Positions 19,817-29,184 of a stretch of DNA of 64,000 nt are shown one piece after another. The DNA lies in NCBI GenBank assembly GCA_011050675.1, contig DRFI01000027.1:1-64000 (forward strand), read 5' to 3'. The notes beneath the pieces were generated by a model. It was not told the DNA's origin, ran no database searches, and saw only the letters and a program-made list of their open reading frames with translations. Made by a program: the position numbers and the translations under genes. Source of the DNA: Maribacter sp. GTDB lineage: Bacteria; Bacteroidota; Bacteroidia; Flavobacteriales; Flavobacteriaceae. Positions within the stretch are counted from its first letter, which is position 1, and every line of letters starts with the position of its first letter.

Positions 19817-20182
19817 TTATATCTTAATTATATCGGTAGGCGTTTCTACCAATATTGTTCTGTTGCCACGCAAGGCAATAGGCTGTTTCATAATTTCGGG
19901 ATTATGCCGAATCATTTTAATCCAATCATCAGATGAAAAATCATGATGCTCAAATTGTACTTTATACGATGGATGTTCTTGATTGATAAGGTCTTCAATA
20001 TTTATATGTAAACGGTCGGCAAGTTCTGCTATTTGAGTTCCTGTCAATTTTGTTTTAAGGATATCAATTTGTAGAATAGGAAGCCCTTCTGCTTTAGCAA
20101 AAGCCAAAGTTTGCTTTGCTCGATCCGATTTGGAACTATAAAATAAAGTGATTTGTCTATCTGATGTTGCTATTTCTCCCAT
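19817..20182 (-). CDS. ArsC/Spx-like thioredoxin-fold protein without catalytic Cys
   Basis: 121 aa from the ATG at 20182 (MGEIATSDRQITLFYSS), preferred because the thioredoxin-like strand follows at once. A longer frame to 20215 adds 11 basic residues. It resembles the arsenate reductase/Spx family: an early beta strand, then KQTLAFAKAEGL, a central helix pair (TGTQIAELADRL), NPEIMKQPIALRGN and a final strand TILVETP. The catalytic Cys of ArsC (HNPRCSKS) is absent; the matching loop reads FYSSKSDRAK. The protein contains no Cys at all, so redox arsenate reduction is ruled out. A binding or regulatory role is possible. It is the only apparently intact gene among decayed neighbours. Confidence 0.75.
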   Translation of the reverse strand: MGEIATSDRQITLFYSSKSDRAKQTLAFAKAEGLPILQIDILKTKLTGTQIAELADRLHINIEDLINQEHPSYKVQFEHHDFSSDDWIKMIRHNPEIMKQPIALRGNRTILVETPTDIIKI

Positions 20183-20233
20183 AATTGTTCGTCTAAGTTT
20201 GTGAGTTGTTTTCATTTGTAACCAAATGATGAT

Positions 20234-20536
20234 TTAGGCTACCAAAGATTGTTTGATGCTTTCTGCTCCAGATTTACTTAAGACTGAAAGATATTATAAG
20301 CGTACTAACAAATCGGTATTAGTGCTTATGAAATATTCCATTTGCTTTTCGAGAGATTTTGTTTGGTTCTGTTCATTGGCAAGGTTAATTTCCAATAAAT
20401 TGATATTATTTTGACCATTTTGTAAATTGTTTACGCAAACTTCAACTCTTTCTTGTGCTGCGGTATACTTTTTCTATCTTACACAAGATATAACAAATAA
20501 GGTCATGATTATGGCAATATATTTTAGCGTTTTCAC
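20234..20536 (-). pseudogene. Remnant of an OmpA-type lipoprotein N-terminal half
   Basis: From GTG at 20536 the frame reads VKTLKYIAIIMTLFVISC, a lipoprotein signal. A TAG follows at codon 21, then a heptad-like coiled coil (KKYTAAQERVEV to NTDLLVRL), a TAA at codon 81, then YLSVLSKSGAESIKQSLVA and a stop at 20234. All 101 codons stay in one frame with two internal stops. The RL-x-LSV-SK-GAESIK-SL segment is the linker I know from flavobacterial OmpA-family lipoproteins, whose peptidoglycan-binding domain should follow but is absent. So it is truncated and stop-ridden, and presumably not functional. Confidence 0.7.
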
Positions 20537-21553
20537 ATTATTTAATTTTAGACTGGATAGGTTCTGTTGACGTATTATTACAAAGTAACAACCACTAAAA
20601 GTGCTGGGTTATGATGTAGGTCATTCATTGAAATTAAATTACGTAACATATTTACACCACAGCAATTTGTAAGGACCTGAAATTGTTTTCGGTTAGGTCA
20701 ATGAAAGGGTGGTTTAAATAAACTTAAAATCTACACTAAATATTAAAATCACAAAGAGAGACCAAGTTTATGTCAAATTCTAAAAAATGATGTGTTTTCC
20801 TTAGGAATGAATTTTGTGTAAAAGCGGTTTTGCGGACTCAAAAAGTGTCAGCTGTGAATAGCCTTATATTTTTAACTGGTTTTATGACAGTTCTATAAAT
20901 TGTATTACAGTAAATCATAAATATCTAATTATTAAATGTTTATGATTTGTTAGTGTTTAATATGGAAATCGAACCTCTATCTCGGAAATTTCTTTAAATG
21001 CTTTCTTATTCTAAAAACTAATACTAAATCAATTTAAAAAATAATTTTATGAAACATAATTAATTCTTTACCAAATCAATTATAGCCTACTCTAAATCCT
21101 ATTTTTCTACAAATTTTCTGTAAATGAAAAAACCAGCACCTAACAATGTTGTTGTTATGTACTGGTTTTAGTAGTGACCTCGACTGAATTCAAATCTAAT
21201 ATTAGAAATGCCTGAACACAATGATTTCAACGAAATTTTATTTTTTCTGTTGTTAATTTGCTTCCTGCAATTATTTTAGAAGAAGTTGAAATAACTTATC
21301 TCTACTCTAATATATAGAATTAATGTTTGGATTTGATTAAATTTAAAATGTATTAAAATTTGATATTAATTCAATCTTTGTTGGCTATTATTGTCTCAAA
21401 AACGAGTTCCAAAACAAGATTGCTTGCGAAAAGTATATTTTTAAATTAAAAAGACACAAAGTTTAAAAATAATTTACTCCAAATGCTCTAATGAGTGTAT
21501 TACTTTACATATCAATTAGATTTATACCTGAGGATTTCGTTATATGGTTATGT
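20537..21553. other. One-kilobase gene-free region
   Basis: No frame with protein-like composition is visible on either strand. The region holds one imperfect hairpin (21127-21170) and otherwise AT-rich sequence. It lies between the decayed stress region and the 3' end of the minus-strand catabolic cluster, and may be further eroded coding DNA. Confidence 0.6.
21127..21170. terminator. Imperfect 17-bp hairpin, possible bidirectional terminator
   Basis: AAACCAGCACCTAACAA and TTGTTATGTACTGGTTT pair with two mismatches around a short TGTTG loop. There is an A run before and a T run after, so it could end transcripts in either direction. It lies about 380 bases beyond the minus-strand cluster end, with no intact gene next to it. 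Confidence 0.45.
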
Positions 21554-22561
21554 TCAAAGATTGACTGCTTCCCCAGTTACTGAAGAAGTATACGCTGCAT
21601 TTACAATATCTAACACAATTTGTCCTTCTAAAATACCAGGAATAGGGGGAATTCGAGTTCTTATACAATCCACAAAATGTTCCATTTGTTTAGTGTAAAT
21701 TATTTGGGCACAGTGATCTTCACGTTTTGGAAGGTTAGGTATAATTTCTTCGGAAGACTCTACACCTGTCGTTAGTTTCAACTTTGTAGGAAATAGACTG
21801 GCATAACCTTTTGTTCCAAAAAGCCCTGTACTAGCTTCGGGACCGTCCATGTGAGGATGCCACCAACCACTTTCAATAATACTTTCTGCTCCGTTGTCCC
21901 ATGTAATGACTATAATGCCAGTATCATCGACATCATAGTCGCCGAATTGGGTTGAAATTCTAGCATACACTTTAATAGGCTTTGGGTCGCCTAATAGATA
22001 TCTCGCAGTATCAATGGCATGAACACCCATATCTGCAAGTGCACCACCACCTGCTAATTTTTTATTTGTAAACCATCCTTCCGGTCCCCAGTTTTCGTGA
22101 ATTCCGTAACCTTTAGTTTTGAATATTTTTCCTAATTTACCCTCATCAATAGCGTTTTTGATATAATTAGTGTCAATATCGAAACGCCACATATGACCAA
22201 CCATTACCAATCTATCGTTTGCTTTGGCTGCAGCATTAATTTGATGTCCTTCCTTGGGATTAATTCCCATAGGCTTCTCAAGAAAAACGTCTTTTCCACT
22301 TTCTATAAATGAAATGGCATAAGGGGCATGAAATTGATTGGGCGTGCTAATGATGACACCATCAATTTCATCATTCTCAATTACTTTAGATATATCTGTA
22401 TATGCTTCTTTGATATTATACTTAGCTGCAAAATTTTTGGCACTTTCGATATGTTTAGAAACCACACATATAATCTCTATATCGGGTATAGTTTGCAATC
22501 CACGGGCATGAAAGTCTGCAATATAACCGACTCCAATAAGTGCTATTTTAATAGTTTTCAT
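21554..22561 (-). CDS. Gfo/Idh/MocA-family NAD(P)-dependent sugar oxidoreductase
   Basis: 335 aa. A Rossmann domain starts with IALIGVGYIADFHARG (6-20). The family's catalytic lysine lies in EKP (K96), and the second active-site region reads GGGALADMGVHAIDTARYLLG with D177 and H181. Members oxidise or reduce hydroxyl groups of sugars, inositols and amino-sugar derivatives, and the substrate here is unknown. It has no signal peptide and is cytoplasmic. It is the last gene of a minus-strand cluster, two bases after the upstream phosphatase gene. The same cluster holds a DegT aminotransferase; paired DegT and Gfo/Idh enzymes interconvert amino, keto and hydroxy sugars in several known pathways. 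Confidence 0.92.
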   Translation of the reverse strand: MKTIKIALIGVGYIADFHARGLQTIPDIEIICVVSKHIESAKNFAAKYNIKEAYTDISKVIENDEIDGVIISTPNQFHAPYAISFIESGKDVFLEKPMGINPKEGHQINAAAKANDRLVMVGHMWRFDIDTNYIKNAIDEGKLGKIFKTKGYGIHENWGPEGWFTNKKLAGGGALADMGVHAIDTARYLLGDPKPIKVYARISTQFGDYDVDDTGIIVITWDNGAESIIESGWWHPHMDGPEASTGLFGTKGYASLFPTKLKLTTGVESSEEIIPNLPKREDHCAQIIYTKQMEHFVDCIRTRIPPIPGILEGQIVLDIVNAAYTSSVTGEAVNL

Positions 22562-22563
22562 AG

Positions 22564-24342
22564 TTACTTTTTTATTAAAAACTCATCAACAATTTCGCCT
22601 ACTTTGTTATAAGTTGTGTATTTCAAAGTCTTATCGGTCAATGTCATATATTGGTAAAATTGACCATCCTTGAACCTTTTTTCAGCATAAGGTTCTTCGC
22701 CAATATCATCATGATTTCCGCTTGTTCCTATAGATACTGCATATACAGTTCCATCTTTAAAAGAGTCCACAACCTTTCTGTTATTAATAGGCTTTGAGCG
22801 CATATAATAATGAATATGACCAGACATAACCATATCAACATGGTATGTATCAAAAAGACCACCCCATTCTTGTTGAATGTCTAAATAAGGTTCCTCAAAA
22901 TTATATGGTGGAAAATGGAATATGGCGAACTTCCAAGTGGCATCCGAGTTTTTTAACTGACTCTCTATCCATTGAGTTTGTGCCTCATTAGGTTGAGTAG
23001 AGTCAATCATTAGAAATAAAGCATTTCCATATTTAAATGCATATGTGCTTTCTGGATCTACATTCTCAGGTCCGTTTTCAGGTAAACTAAATAGTTGATA
23101 ATACATCCAAGCTCCCAAACCATCTTGCCTATCATGATTTCCAGGAACTGGCATTAATGGTTTATTGGAGAACACATCTTTTGAATATCCAAAAAATTGA
23201 TCCCATTCGGATCGGTAAAGTCCAGTGGTTACAACATCACCTGCAATTGAATAAAATGAAGTTTCTGGGTGTCGAAAGTTCGCATCTTTAAGTAGCTCTG
23301 CCCATTTAGGGTCTCTATGCGTATCTCCAAACCAGATAAACGAGAAATCCTTCGTATCCTCTGCTTCGGTTTTAAAATTTCTGACGGATGACCATGATGT
23401 GCCTTCTTCGGAACCAACGCGATATTCATAGATACTTCCGGCCTCCAAGTTTTTTAGATTAGATGTAAATCGATTAATATATCTGTCATTATATAACATT
23501 CTATCTTCCATACCTGATACGGATGCCTTTGAGGCAAGGGTGTCAGAAGTGTTTTTTTTCCAATATTGCACAGTTCCTTCTTTGACGGTAGTATTGGACC
23601 TCCATTGAATATCCATTGAATTTGAGGGGTCCTCACTCCAGGTAAGTACAATCTGATCTGGGTTATTTGAAGATGGGAACATTGTTTTTCGAAAGGCGCC
23701 TTCAACATGCGCTTCTCTAGCCCGTCCTCTCACTGTAGTAAATAATATTTGACCTTCAAGTTCTTTGGGTAAATCCGAAATTTTTAGGTCTGACCAATCA
23801 TGGTAGGTAAAAGCTCCTTTTTTAAAATCTTCTAAAGAATATTCTTCAGGATAACGTTCTGTGATTTTTAGATTATCATTACTATTCATTGCACCTACTG
23901 AAATAAAATAGGTAACTCTGTCCATGTCAAACCCAGGTATTCCCAGATTTACCCAGCCAGAGGTAAAATCTTTCGTCCAAACTTCGTATTCATAGACTTC
24001 ATTTTTTACAAATTCATTAGTTTTTACAAAGCCGCTTTCTTTTAGCCAAAAAGGTATGGTGGCTTGATCAACGTGTCTCATCAATGAAACGGTTACAGGT
24101 ACATTTACCTTAAAATATTGGTAGCGGGTGGCTAATACTGATTTTTCTCTCTTGGTCAAAAACTTGAGCATAAAAGTATCGTCAATAGTATTATAATTAT
24201 TTGGCGCTACGTTTTCATACAACCTTGTGATTACAGTATCCATTACCCCTTTTACAGAAGCATTTTTTTGTGATTCTTCTTTCTTGCTTTCGGAACAGGA
24301 AAAAACTAGCAATAGGGCGGAAACAACTAAGTATCTTCTCAT
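22564..24342 (-). CDS. Purple-acid-phosphatase-like metallophosphoesterase, lipoprotein
   Basis: 592 aa. The lipoprotein signal MRRYLVVSALLLVFSC points to the periplasm or cell surface. Residues ~30-210 are an unassigned region, ~215-320 a fibronectin-like domain as at the N-terminus of purple acid phosphatases (DQIVLTWSEDPSNSMDIQW), and ~325-560 the calcineurin-like domain. All five metal/phosphate motifs are visible: FIWFGDTH, SIAGDVV, PVPGNHDRQ, FHFPPY and MSGHIHYY. It should release phosphate from organic esters, with the natural substrate unknown. It is one of four metallophosphoesterases in this window. It lies 73 bases after the GDPD gene and two bases before the oxidoreductase, probably in one transcript. 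Confidence 0.92.
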   Translation of the reverse strand: MRRYLVVSALLLVFSCSESKKEESQKNASVKGVMDTVITRLYENVAPNNYNTIDDTFMLKFLTKREKSVLATRYQYFKVNVPVTVSLMRHVDQATIPFWLKESGFVKTNEFVKNEVYEYEVWTKDFTSGWVNLGIPGFDMDRVTYFISVGAMNSNDNLKITERYPEEYSLEDFKKGAFTYHDWSDLKISDLPKELEGQILFTTVRGRAREAHVEGAFRKTMFPSSNNPDQIVLTWSEDPSNSMDIQWRSNTTVKEGTVQYWKKNTSDTLASKASVSGMEDRMLYNDRYINRFTSNLKNLEAGSIYEYRVGSEEGTSWSSVRNFKTEAEDTKDFSFIWFGDTHRDPKWAELLKDANFRHPETSFYSIAGDVVTTGLYRSEWDQFFGYSKDVFSNKPLMPVPGNHDRQDGLGAWMYYQLFSLPENGPENVDPESTYAFKYGNALFLMIDSTQPNEAQTQWIESQLKNSDATWKFAIFHFPPYNFEEPYLDIQQEWGGLFDTYHVDMVMSGHIHYYMRSKPINNRKVVDSFKDGTVYAVSIGTSGNHDDIGEEPYAEKRFKDGQFYQYMTLTDKTLKYTTYNKVGEIVDEFLIKK

Positions 24343-24415
24343 TTGACTATAATATGTTTATTGCTCGAATTTTGGATATTTTTCAAATCCATATTTAAGT
24401 GGTTTGGCTAGGTAC

Positions 24416-25234
24416 CTATTTCGTTTTAGAGAAAGCATTGAGCATATCCACCAAATGGTCAGTTAGGATAAAATCGACTCCTGCTTCTAATAATTCTTTT
24501 ATTTCAGTTGTTTCTTCAGAGTGAAAATAATTGACTTTAATCCCGTTCTCATTTAATTTTTTTAAATCTGTCAAAATATTTATATCATCTCTACTACTTT
24601 TTATTTGAAGGAATGCAAAGCCATTTTCTATGGTGCCATCAATATAATCGGCTCGTGTTTTTAAACGTTCCATATTACATATCATAAGGTTGGTGTTGAC
24701 ACTCTTTACTCCTTTTGCAGCATCATTTTCACAGGCAATAACTGATTGATGTGTTCTATTTGCTGCAATCACGGCTTTTGCTGTTGCCGCCCCTAAACGT
24801 TCATCTCCTTTTAAATGAATATTCAACCATATATTCCGAGGCATTATATCCAGAACTTCCATCAAGGTAGGAACCCTTTCCCCTTTGAACTTTCGTGATT
24901 TCCATTTCCCTGCATCAAATTTTTTAATTTTATTTAGCGTAAGATTACTAACATAGCCACGGCCATTAGTAGTTCTGTTCACCTTATCATCGTGCATAAT
25001 CACTAACTGATTGTCTTTGGTCAGTTGAACATCAAACTCTATCATCTGCGCACCTAATCGAATAGCCTCTTCAAATGCCGCTAAGGTATTTTCAGGGTGG
25101 GTTTCATTGGCACCTCTATGAGCACAAATACCCTGTTCAGGTAAACTGTCTTGCTTATTACTTTCAAGGGGATCCTGTGAAAAAATAGCAGTAGAATACA
25201 TAAGAAGAAAAACAAGGCTTATAGATAATTTCAT
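24416..25234 (-). CDS. Glycerophosphodiester phosphodiesterase, secreted
   Basis: 272 aa with a cleavable signal peptide (MKLSISLVFLLMYSTAIFSQ), so periplasmic. The GDPD motif set is present: CAHRGANETHPENT (catalytic H39, R40, metal ligand E48), IEFDVQ (E66, D68) and VIMHDDKVNRTT (catalytic H81), with a C-terminal DFILTDHLV. Such enzymes hydrolyse glycerophosphodiesters to glycerol-3-phosphate plus an alcohol. It sits between the aminotransferase and purple-acid-phosphatase genes on the same strand, so diester cleavage followed by monoester cleavage may act together. The C-terminal half is less conserved, and specificity for another phosphodiester is possible. Confidence 0.92.
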   Translation of the reverse strand: MKLSISLVFLLMYSTAIFSQDPLESNKQDSLPEQGICAHRGANETHPENTLAAFEEAIRLGAQMIEFDVQLTKDNQLVIMHDDKVNRTTNGRGYVSNLTLNKIKKFDAGKWKSRKFKGERVPTLMEVLDIMPRNIWLNIHLKGDERLGAATAKAVIAANRTHQSVIACENDAAKGVKSVNTNLMICNMERLKTRADYIDGTIENGFAFLQIKSSRDDINILTDLKKLNENGIKVNYFHSEETTEIKELLEAGVDFILTDHLVDMLNAFSKTK

Positions 25235-25294
25235 ATGTTAAAATATATTTCCTTTAAAAGTCAGCTATTTCTATGTGAAGACTAGGTTAACTGC

Positions 25295-26581
25295 TCAATC
25301 GATCAATTCCTCAGCATGGGTGTAAATCTTCTTTATAGCTTGTGCCACTAAATCCATATCCGCCTTTGACCCCATTAATACTTTGTGATGGACGCAAACT
25401 GACTCTTCTTTGAAGATACGTTCACAGACAGGTAAAGAAAATCTTTTGGGGTCAATAGCTTTCCAATACGTATCGTTTAATTTATGTCTAGCAGGTTTTG
25501 TGTGCGGAACGTATAAAGAACAATTGTTCAATGGCTCGTAACTGGCATCTACTATGAGTCCTAATTCAGCCTCTAAGGCACTTCTAAATTTTTCAATAGG
25601 CAAGCCTTTAAAGTCATTTTTATAATACCTAAATGCAAAATTAAAGTAAGCTTTTTTTGTTTCTCTTTTATCGCGTGTAATAGGAGCGACCCCTTTAATT
25701 TTAGAGAGTAATGCATTTAAATATTCACCGTTTGCATCTCTATTGGCATTTTGCGCTGGTAGACGTTTAAGACCTTCAACCAAGATAGCTGCTTGGAATT
25801 CAGTTATTCTAAGATTTCCAGACTGAATAAAATTGCCGTCATCATCTCCATAATCCCCTGCACCCTTATCTACGCCTTCAAAGGTATCAGCTTCAGGTCT
25901 TCTTCCACAGTTTCTAAGTGCGTCTAGTTTATCTGCTAAATCAGAATTATTTGTAGTTACAGAACCACCTTCACCTGCGGTCAAATGTTTGGATAATTGA
26001 TAACTAAAACTACCAATATCACCAATACTACCGGCTTTTTTGCCATTCCATTCCCCACCATGCTTATGAGCACAATCTTCAATAACATAAAGATTGTGTT
26101 TTTTGGCAATAGCCATAACAGCATCCATGTCGGCAAAAGCGCCGTATAGATGTACTGGTATAATAGCCTTTGTTCTTGGAGTTATTGCTTTTTCAATTTC
26201 TTTAGGATCAATACACCAGTTATCTTCACTGACATCTACCAAAATTGGAGTAGCATTTACGTCAATTACGGTAGCGGCAGTTGCTTGCCAGGTTAGACCC
26301 GGCACAATAACCTCATCGCCCATACCTATGCCCAAAGCTTCAAGGGCAATTTGCAAGGTAATAGTTCCATTTACAGTACAAATAGCATGTTTTACTCCAG
26401 TGAATTCAGCGAAAAGTCGATTGAATTCTATCTCTTTTGGTCCATTATAGGACCAAACCCCACTATTAAGAACTTCAATTAGTGCAACCTCTTCTTCTTT
26501 ACCCCAAACAGGCCATTTAGGCCAAGGTTGTGCTGTTATATCGCGACAGGGACTTCCACCTTTAATTGCTAGTTTCTCCAT
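25295..26581 (-). CDS. DegT/DnrJ/EryC1/StrS-family PLP aminotransferase
   Basis: 428 aa, fold-type I PLP enzyme. Seen: IKGGSPCR and PVWG at the N-terminus, VNGTITLQIAL, EDCAHKHGGEWNGKKAGSIGDIGSFSYQLSKHLTAGEGG with the Schiff-base lysine at K198 and the cofactor-binding Asp at D169. The family moves amino groups to or from keto sugars and keto cyclitols. The GGxP start and AHKHG motif resemble the scyllo-inosose/3-keto-glucose branch rather than the nucleotide-sugar branch, though I cannot prove this without a tree. Its first 20 bases overlap the end of the GH2 gene, so the two are translationally coupled. This supports a joint role with the glycosidase, possibly in deaminating a released amino sugar. 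Confidence 0.93.
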   Translation of the reverse strand: MEKLAIKGGSPCRDITAQPWPKWPVWGKEEEVALIEVLNSGVWSYNGPKEIEFNRLFAEFTGVKHAICTVNGTITLQIALEALGIGMGDEVIVPGLTWQATAATVIDVNATPILVDVSEDNWCIDPKEIEKAITPRTKAIIPVHLYGAFADMDAVMAIAKKHNLYVIEDCAHKHGGEWNGKKAGSIGDIGSFSYQLSKHLTAGEGGSVTTNNSDLADKLDALRNCGRRPEADTFEGVDKGAGDYGDDDGNFIQSGNLRITEFQAAILVEGLKRLPAQNANRDANGEYLNALLSKIKGVAPITRDKRETKKAYFNFAFRYYKNDFKGLPIEKFRSALEAELGLIVDASYEPLNNCSLYVPHTKPARHKLNDTYWKAIDPKRFSLPVCERIFKEESVCVHHKVLMGSKADMDLVAQAIKKIYTHAEELID

Positions 26582-29165
26582 AAGTAATTTTATTTGAATT
26601 CCAGGCTTCGATTTTGAGTTCGACCTCGGTGTTATATTTGAATGTTGCGTTTAATGTTCTTCGTTCCCCAGGGAGTAGACTAATAAAATTATCTTCCCAA
26701 AAAATAGGTAAAATAGGTTCTCCGTTATTTTTATCCTCCAATTTAAGGTTGATTAGAAAAGCAATTACTTCTCCTGTATTTTCAAGAGTTACTGTCACTT
26801 GCTGTTCTTCTTCAATTTTTGTAAAATTAGAATCTACAGCGATATTAACTTTATTAAGGGTGTTAAGTAATGAAAAGTCAGCATATATCTTACTAGGTGT
26901 ATGATAGGCAAATTCGCCTAAATCGGCTTCATAGTCTAATGTTTCTTCTTTAGTGGATAGCCAATAAAAGTTGGTGTCGATTTCCCTATTAGTGTCATCA
27001 ATTAAACGCAGATCAATAAAATAAGTAGTGGACAAGTTATTCAAGTCTTCAATTTCATATAAAGGATGAAAGGTATCCTCTGAAATAGTAAAGTCTAAAG
27101 TTTTGTCTAAATATAATTTTGAATCAATATCATAAATACGGATTCGGGCACGTAAGTTTTCTACAATATGTGAATAATCGTTAATGGCATAAACTTTATG
27201 ATCACCGTAATTGTATACAAGGTGCAATGGAGAACAGGCTTTTTGGGTAGCATAAAAAGCCCCCGTCGGCATAAGATAATAGTCATAAAGCTGCCAATAC
27301 ATTTTTGGCCAAGCTGCATTCAACATCCATTGAATGATACCAGTTGATCGATTTTTGTGAACTTGGAAGGCCTCGAACATAGGGCGCATCAATTCATAGT
27401 TCATCGCTTGTGCCTTTTTATCGAAATCCTCGATATTAGCTGGAGCTCCATATCGTTCATTAATGGCTTTAACAAACCGACTTAGATCTGCAAACTCATA
27501 GCGACCACAGTGATAATTCCATACATCACTTATGGGCCAAAGTTTCTCCTCAGGAATAAATTTCTTTAAACTTTCTAATTGGGGTACTTGGGCACCTGGA
27601 CCTGTTTCGGTATTGAAACCATAAGCACCTCCAAAATTGGTATCAGTAAACCAATAAACTGGTGCGGTATACGCATAAGGACCCAACATTTTTACACCCG
27701 AAGAGCCACTAATTTCGCTGATAACATCTTCACTTCCAATGACATGTTGGTCGCTTCCTACTCCTCCAGTTGAATTCAAATAGGGGCGGGTAGGGTCATA
27801 TTTAGCGAAGGTATCAATGTATTTTTGTTCTAATTCGGTAATAGGAACTTTGTCACTGGCGACTGTCCATACGAATATGCTAGGGTGGTTACGTAACCAT
27901 ATTAACTGATCTTCCCAAGCTTGGGCAACATGATCAATGTCTTCGGGTTTGTAAACCCCTCCAAAACGTTCATTTACAGGTACACCCATATGAATTTCAT
28001 GCTCCCAATGGCAACTCCAGCCTACCATTAGTAAAATACCATGTTCGTCACAAAGGTCATATAGTTTATGGTCTTTTCCCCAAAAGCCTTCCAAACGAAT
28101 CGTATTTAAATTCATTTGTTTGACATATTTTACCTGTGCTTCAATATTTTCGTCAGTGTCCATTAATAAAAGATCGTCCGTCCAACCAGCACCTTTAATC
28201 AAGACTTTTTTACCGTTGATTTTATACCCACGGTGAATATCATTTAACCAATAGTCTTCAACTTCGCGAATACCAAATCTTATTTCAGTGGTATCGGAAA
28301 TATTGTTATTTGTGATAAATTGAAGTTCTAATTCATAAAGATTCGGATTTCCTAAATGAACAGGCCACCAAAGTCGAGGATTATCTAAATTTAATTGGGG
28401 ATATGCTGAAGGGTCATATTGGATGGTCATCGAGCAATTTGGACCTATAGTTACCTGATGTTCAAATTGTATATTTTCTATTTTACCGACTAGAATACCA
28501 GAAATTGCTGCGCTAGTATTGTTTAGTAATTCTGCGGAAACTGTAATTGATGCCTTATTTAAATTCTTAAGGTCAAGCTTTGACTGAACAAAAGGATTTT
28601 TAATCTCAACACCCATATATAAATGAAGTGTAACATTTCTAAATATACCCATGTTACCATCTGGTGGAGCTGGGTTCCAATCTACGAAGCCAGTACTGAA
28701 GTCTCCCGGTTTAGGAGGGATAATTTCTATAGCTAATATATTTTCGCCCTCAATAATTGCGGTACTAGCATTGAAAGAAGTAATACGATATGCTCCATTT
28801 ATAGATTTAAAGTCGGCAATTAAAATTCCATTTAACCAAACATTAGCCTTGTAATTTATGCCATCAAAATTTAAATTAGCATTTAAGTCTGCTTGGTCCT
28901 TAGAAATTTGAAATGAAGTTGTATACCACCACGGGACTTCAAACTGTTCCGTAGGAATGTTTTTTAGATTTTCACCAAAATAGGGGTCTTTATATATTTG
29001 ATTAGCAACTAAAGTGCCTAAAACTGTAGAGGGAACTTTGGTAGGTAACCAGTTGGTTGAAAGTTTGGTATTCGTAGAGATTTCTTTTCCGTCTTGGGAA
29101 ATATGTTCGGAGGATTGGATTTTCCAATCCTCGGTCAACTTAATCTGAAAGGTTTTGTTCGACAT
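26562..29165 (-). CDS. GH2 glycosidase of the exo-beta-glucosaminidase/beta-mannosidase type
   Basis: 867 aa. The order is GH2: jelly-roll (about 40-185), Ig-like domain (190-300), TIM barrel (320-640), and C-terminal Ig-like domains. The acid/base motif after HPSIFVW reads VASD (S437-D438) instead of the usual Asn-Glu. The nucleophile motif is FNTETGPG (E520). Ser-Asp is the hallmark of the exo-beta-D-glucosaminidase (CsxA-like) subgroup of GH2, so removal of beta-linked glucosamine or a related amino sugar is the best guess. Beta-mannosidase is the alternative. There is no signal peptide, so it probably acts in the cytoplasm on imported oligosaccharide. It overlaps the aminotransferase gene and follows the SSS carrier and two small membrane proteins. 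Confidence 0.9.
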   Translation of the reverse strand: MSNKTFQIKLTEDWKIQSSEHISQDGKEISTNTKLSTNWLPTKVPSTVLGTLVANQIYKDPYFGENLKNIPTEQFEVPWWYTTSFQISKDQADLNANLNFDGINYKANVWLNGILIADFKSINGAYRITSFNASTAIIEGENILAIEIIPPKPGDFSTGFVDWNPAPPDGNMGIFRNVTLHLYMGVEIKNPFVQSKLDLKNLNKASITVSAELLNNTSAAISGILVGKIENIQFEHQVTIGPNCSMTIQYDPSAYPQLNLDNPRLWWPVHLGNPNLYELELQFITNNNISDTTEIRFGIREVEDYWLNDIHRGYKINGKKVLIKGAGWTDDLLLMDTDENIEAQVKYVKQMNLNTIRLEGFWGKDHKLYDLCDEHGILLMVGWSCHWEHEIHMGVPVNERFGGVYKPEDIDHVAQAWEDQLIWLRNHPSIFVWTVASDKVPITELEQKYIDTFAKYDPTRPYLNSTGGVGSDQHVIGSEDVISEISGSSGVKMLGPYAYTAPVYWFTDTNFGGAYGFNTETGPGAQVPQLESLKKFIPEEKLWPISDVWNYHCGRYEFADLSRFVKAINERYGAPANIEDFDKKAQAMNYELMRPMFEAFQVHKNRSTGIIQWMLNAAWPKMYWQLYDYYLMPTGAFYATQKACSPLHLVYNYGDHKVYAINDYSHIVENLRARIRIYDIDSKLYLDKTLDFTISEDTFHPLYEIEDLNNLSTTYFIDLRLIDDTNREIDTNFYWLSTKEETLDYEADLGEFAYHTPSKIYADFSLLNTLNKVNIAVDSNFTKIEEEQQVTVTLENTGEVIAFLINLKLEDKNNGEPILPIFWEDNFISLLPGERRTLNATFKYNTEVELKIEAWNSNKITYGETSN

Positions 29166-29184
29166 GTGGATTACATTATAATAA

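Noticed and set aside
19817-20182. Functional arsenate reductase
   Set aside because: The catalytic cysteine is absent, the protein has no Cys, and no other ars genes are near.
21171-21215. tRNA or attachment-site remnant
   Set aside because: The minus strand has a T-arm-like TTTGAATTCAG, but no paired T stem, acceptor stem or anticodon arm, and no integrase is nearby.
18909-21553. Mobile element as the cause of the decayed region
   Set aside because: I found no transposase, terminal inverted repeats or target duplications. Point lesions explain the pseudogenes.
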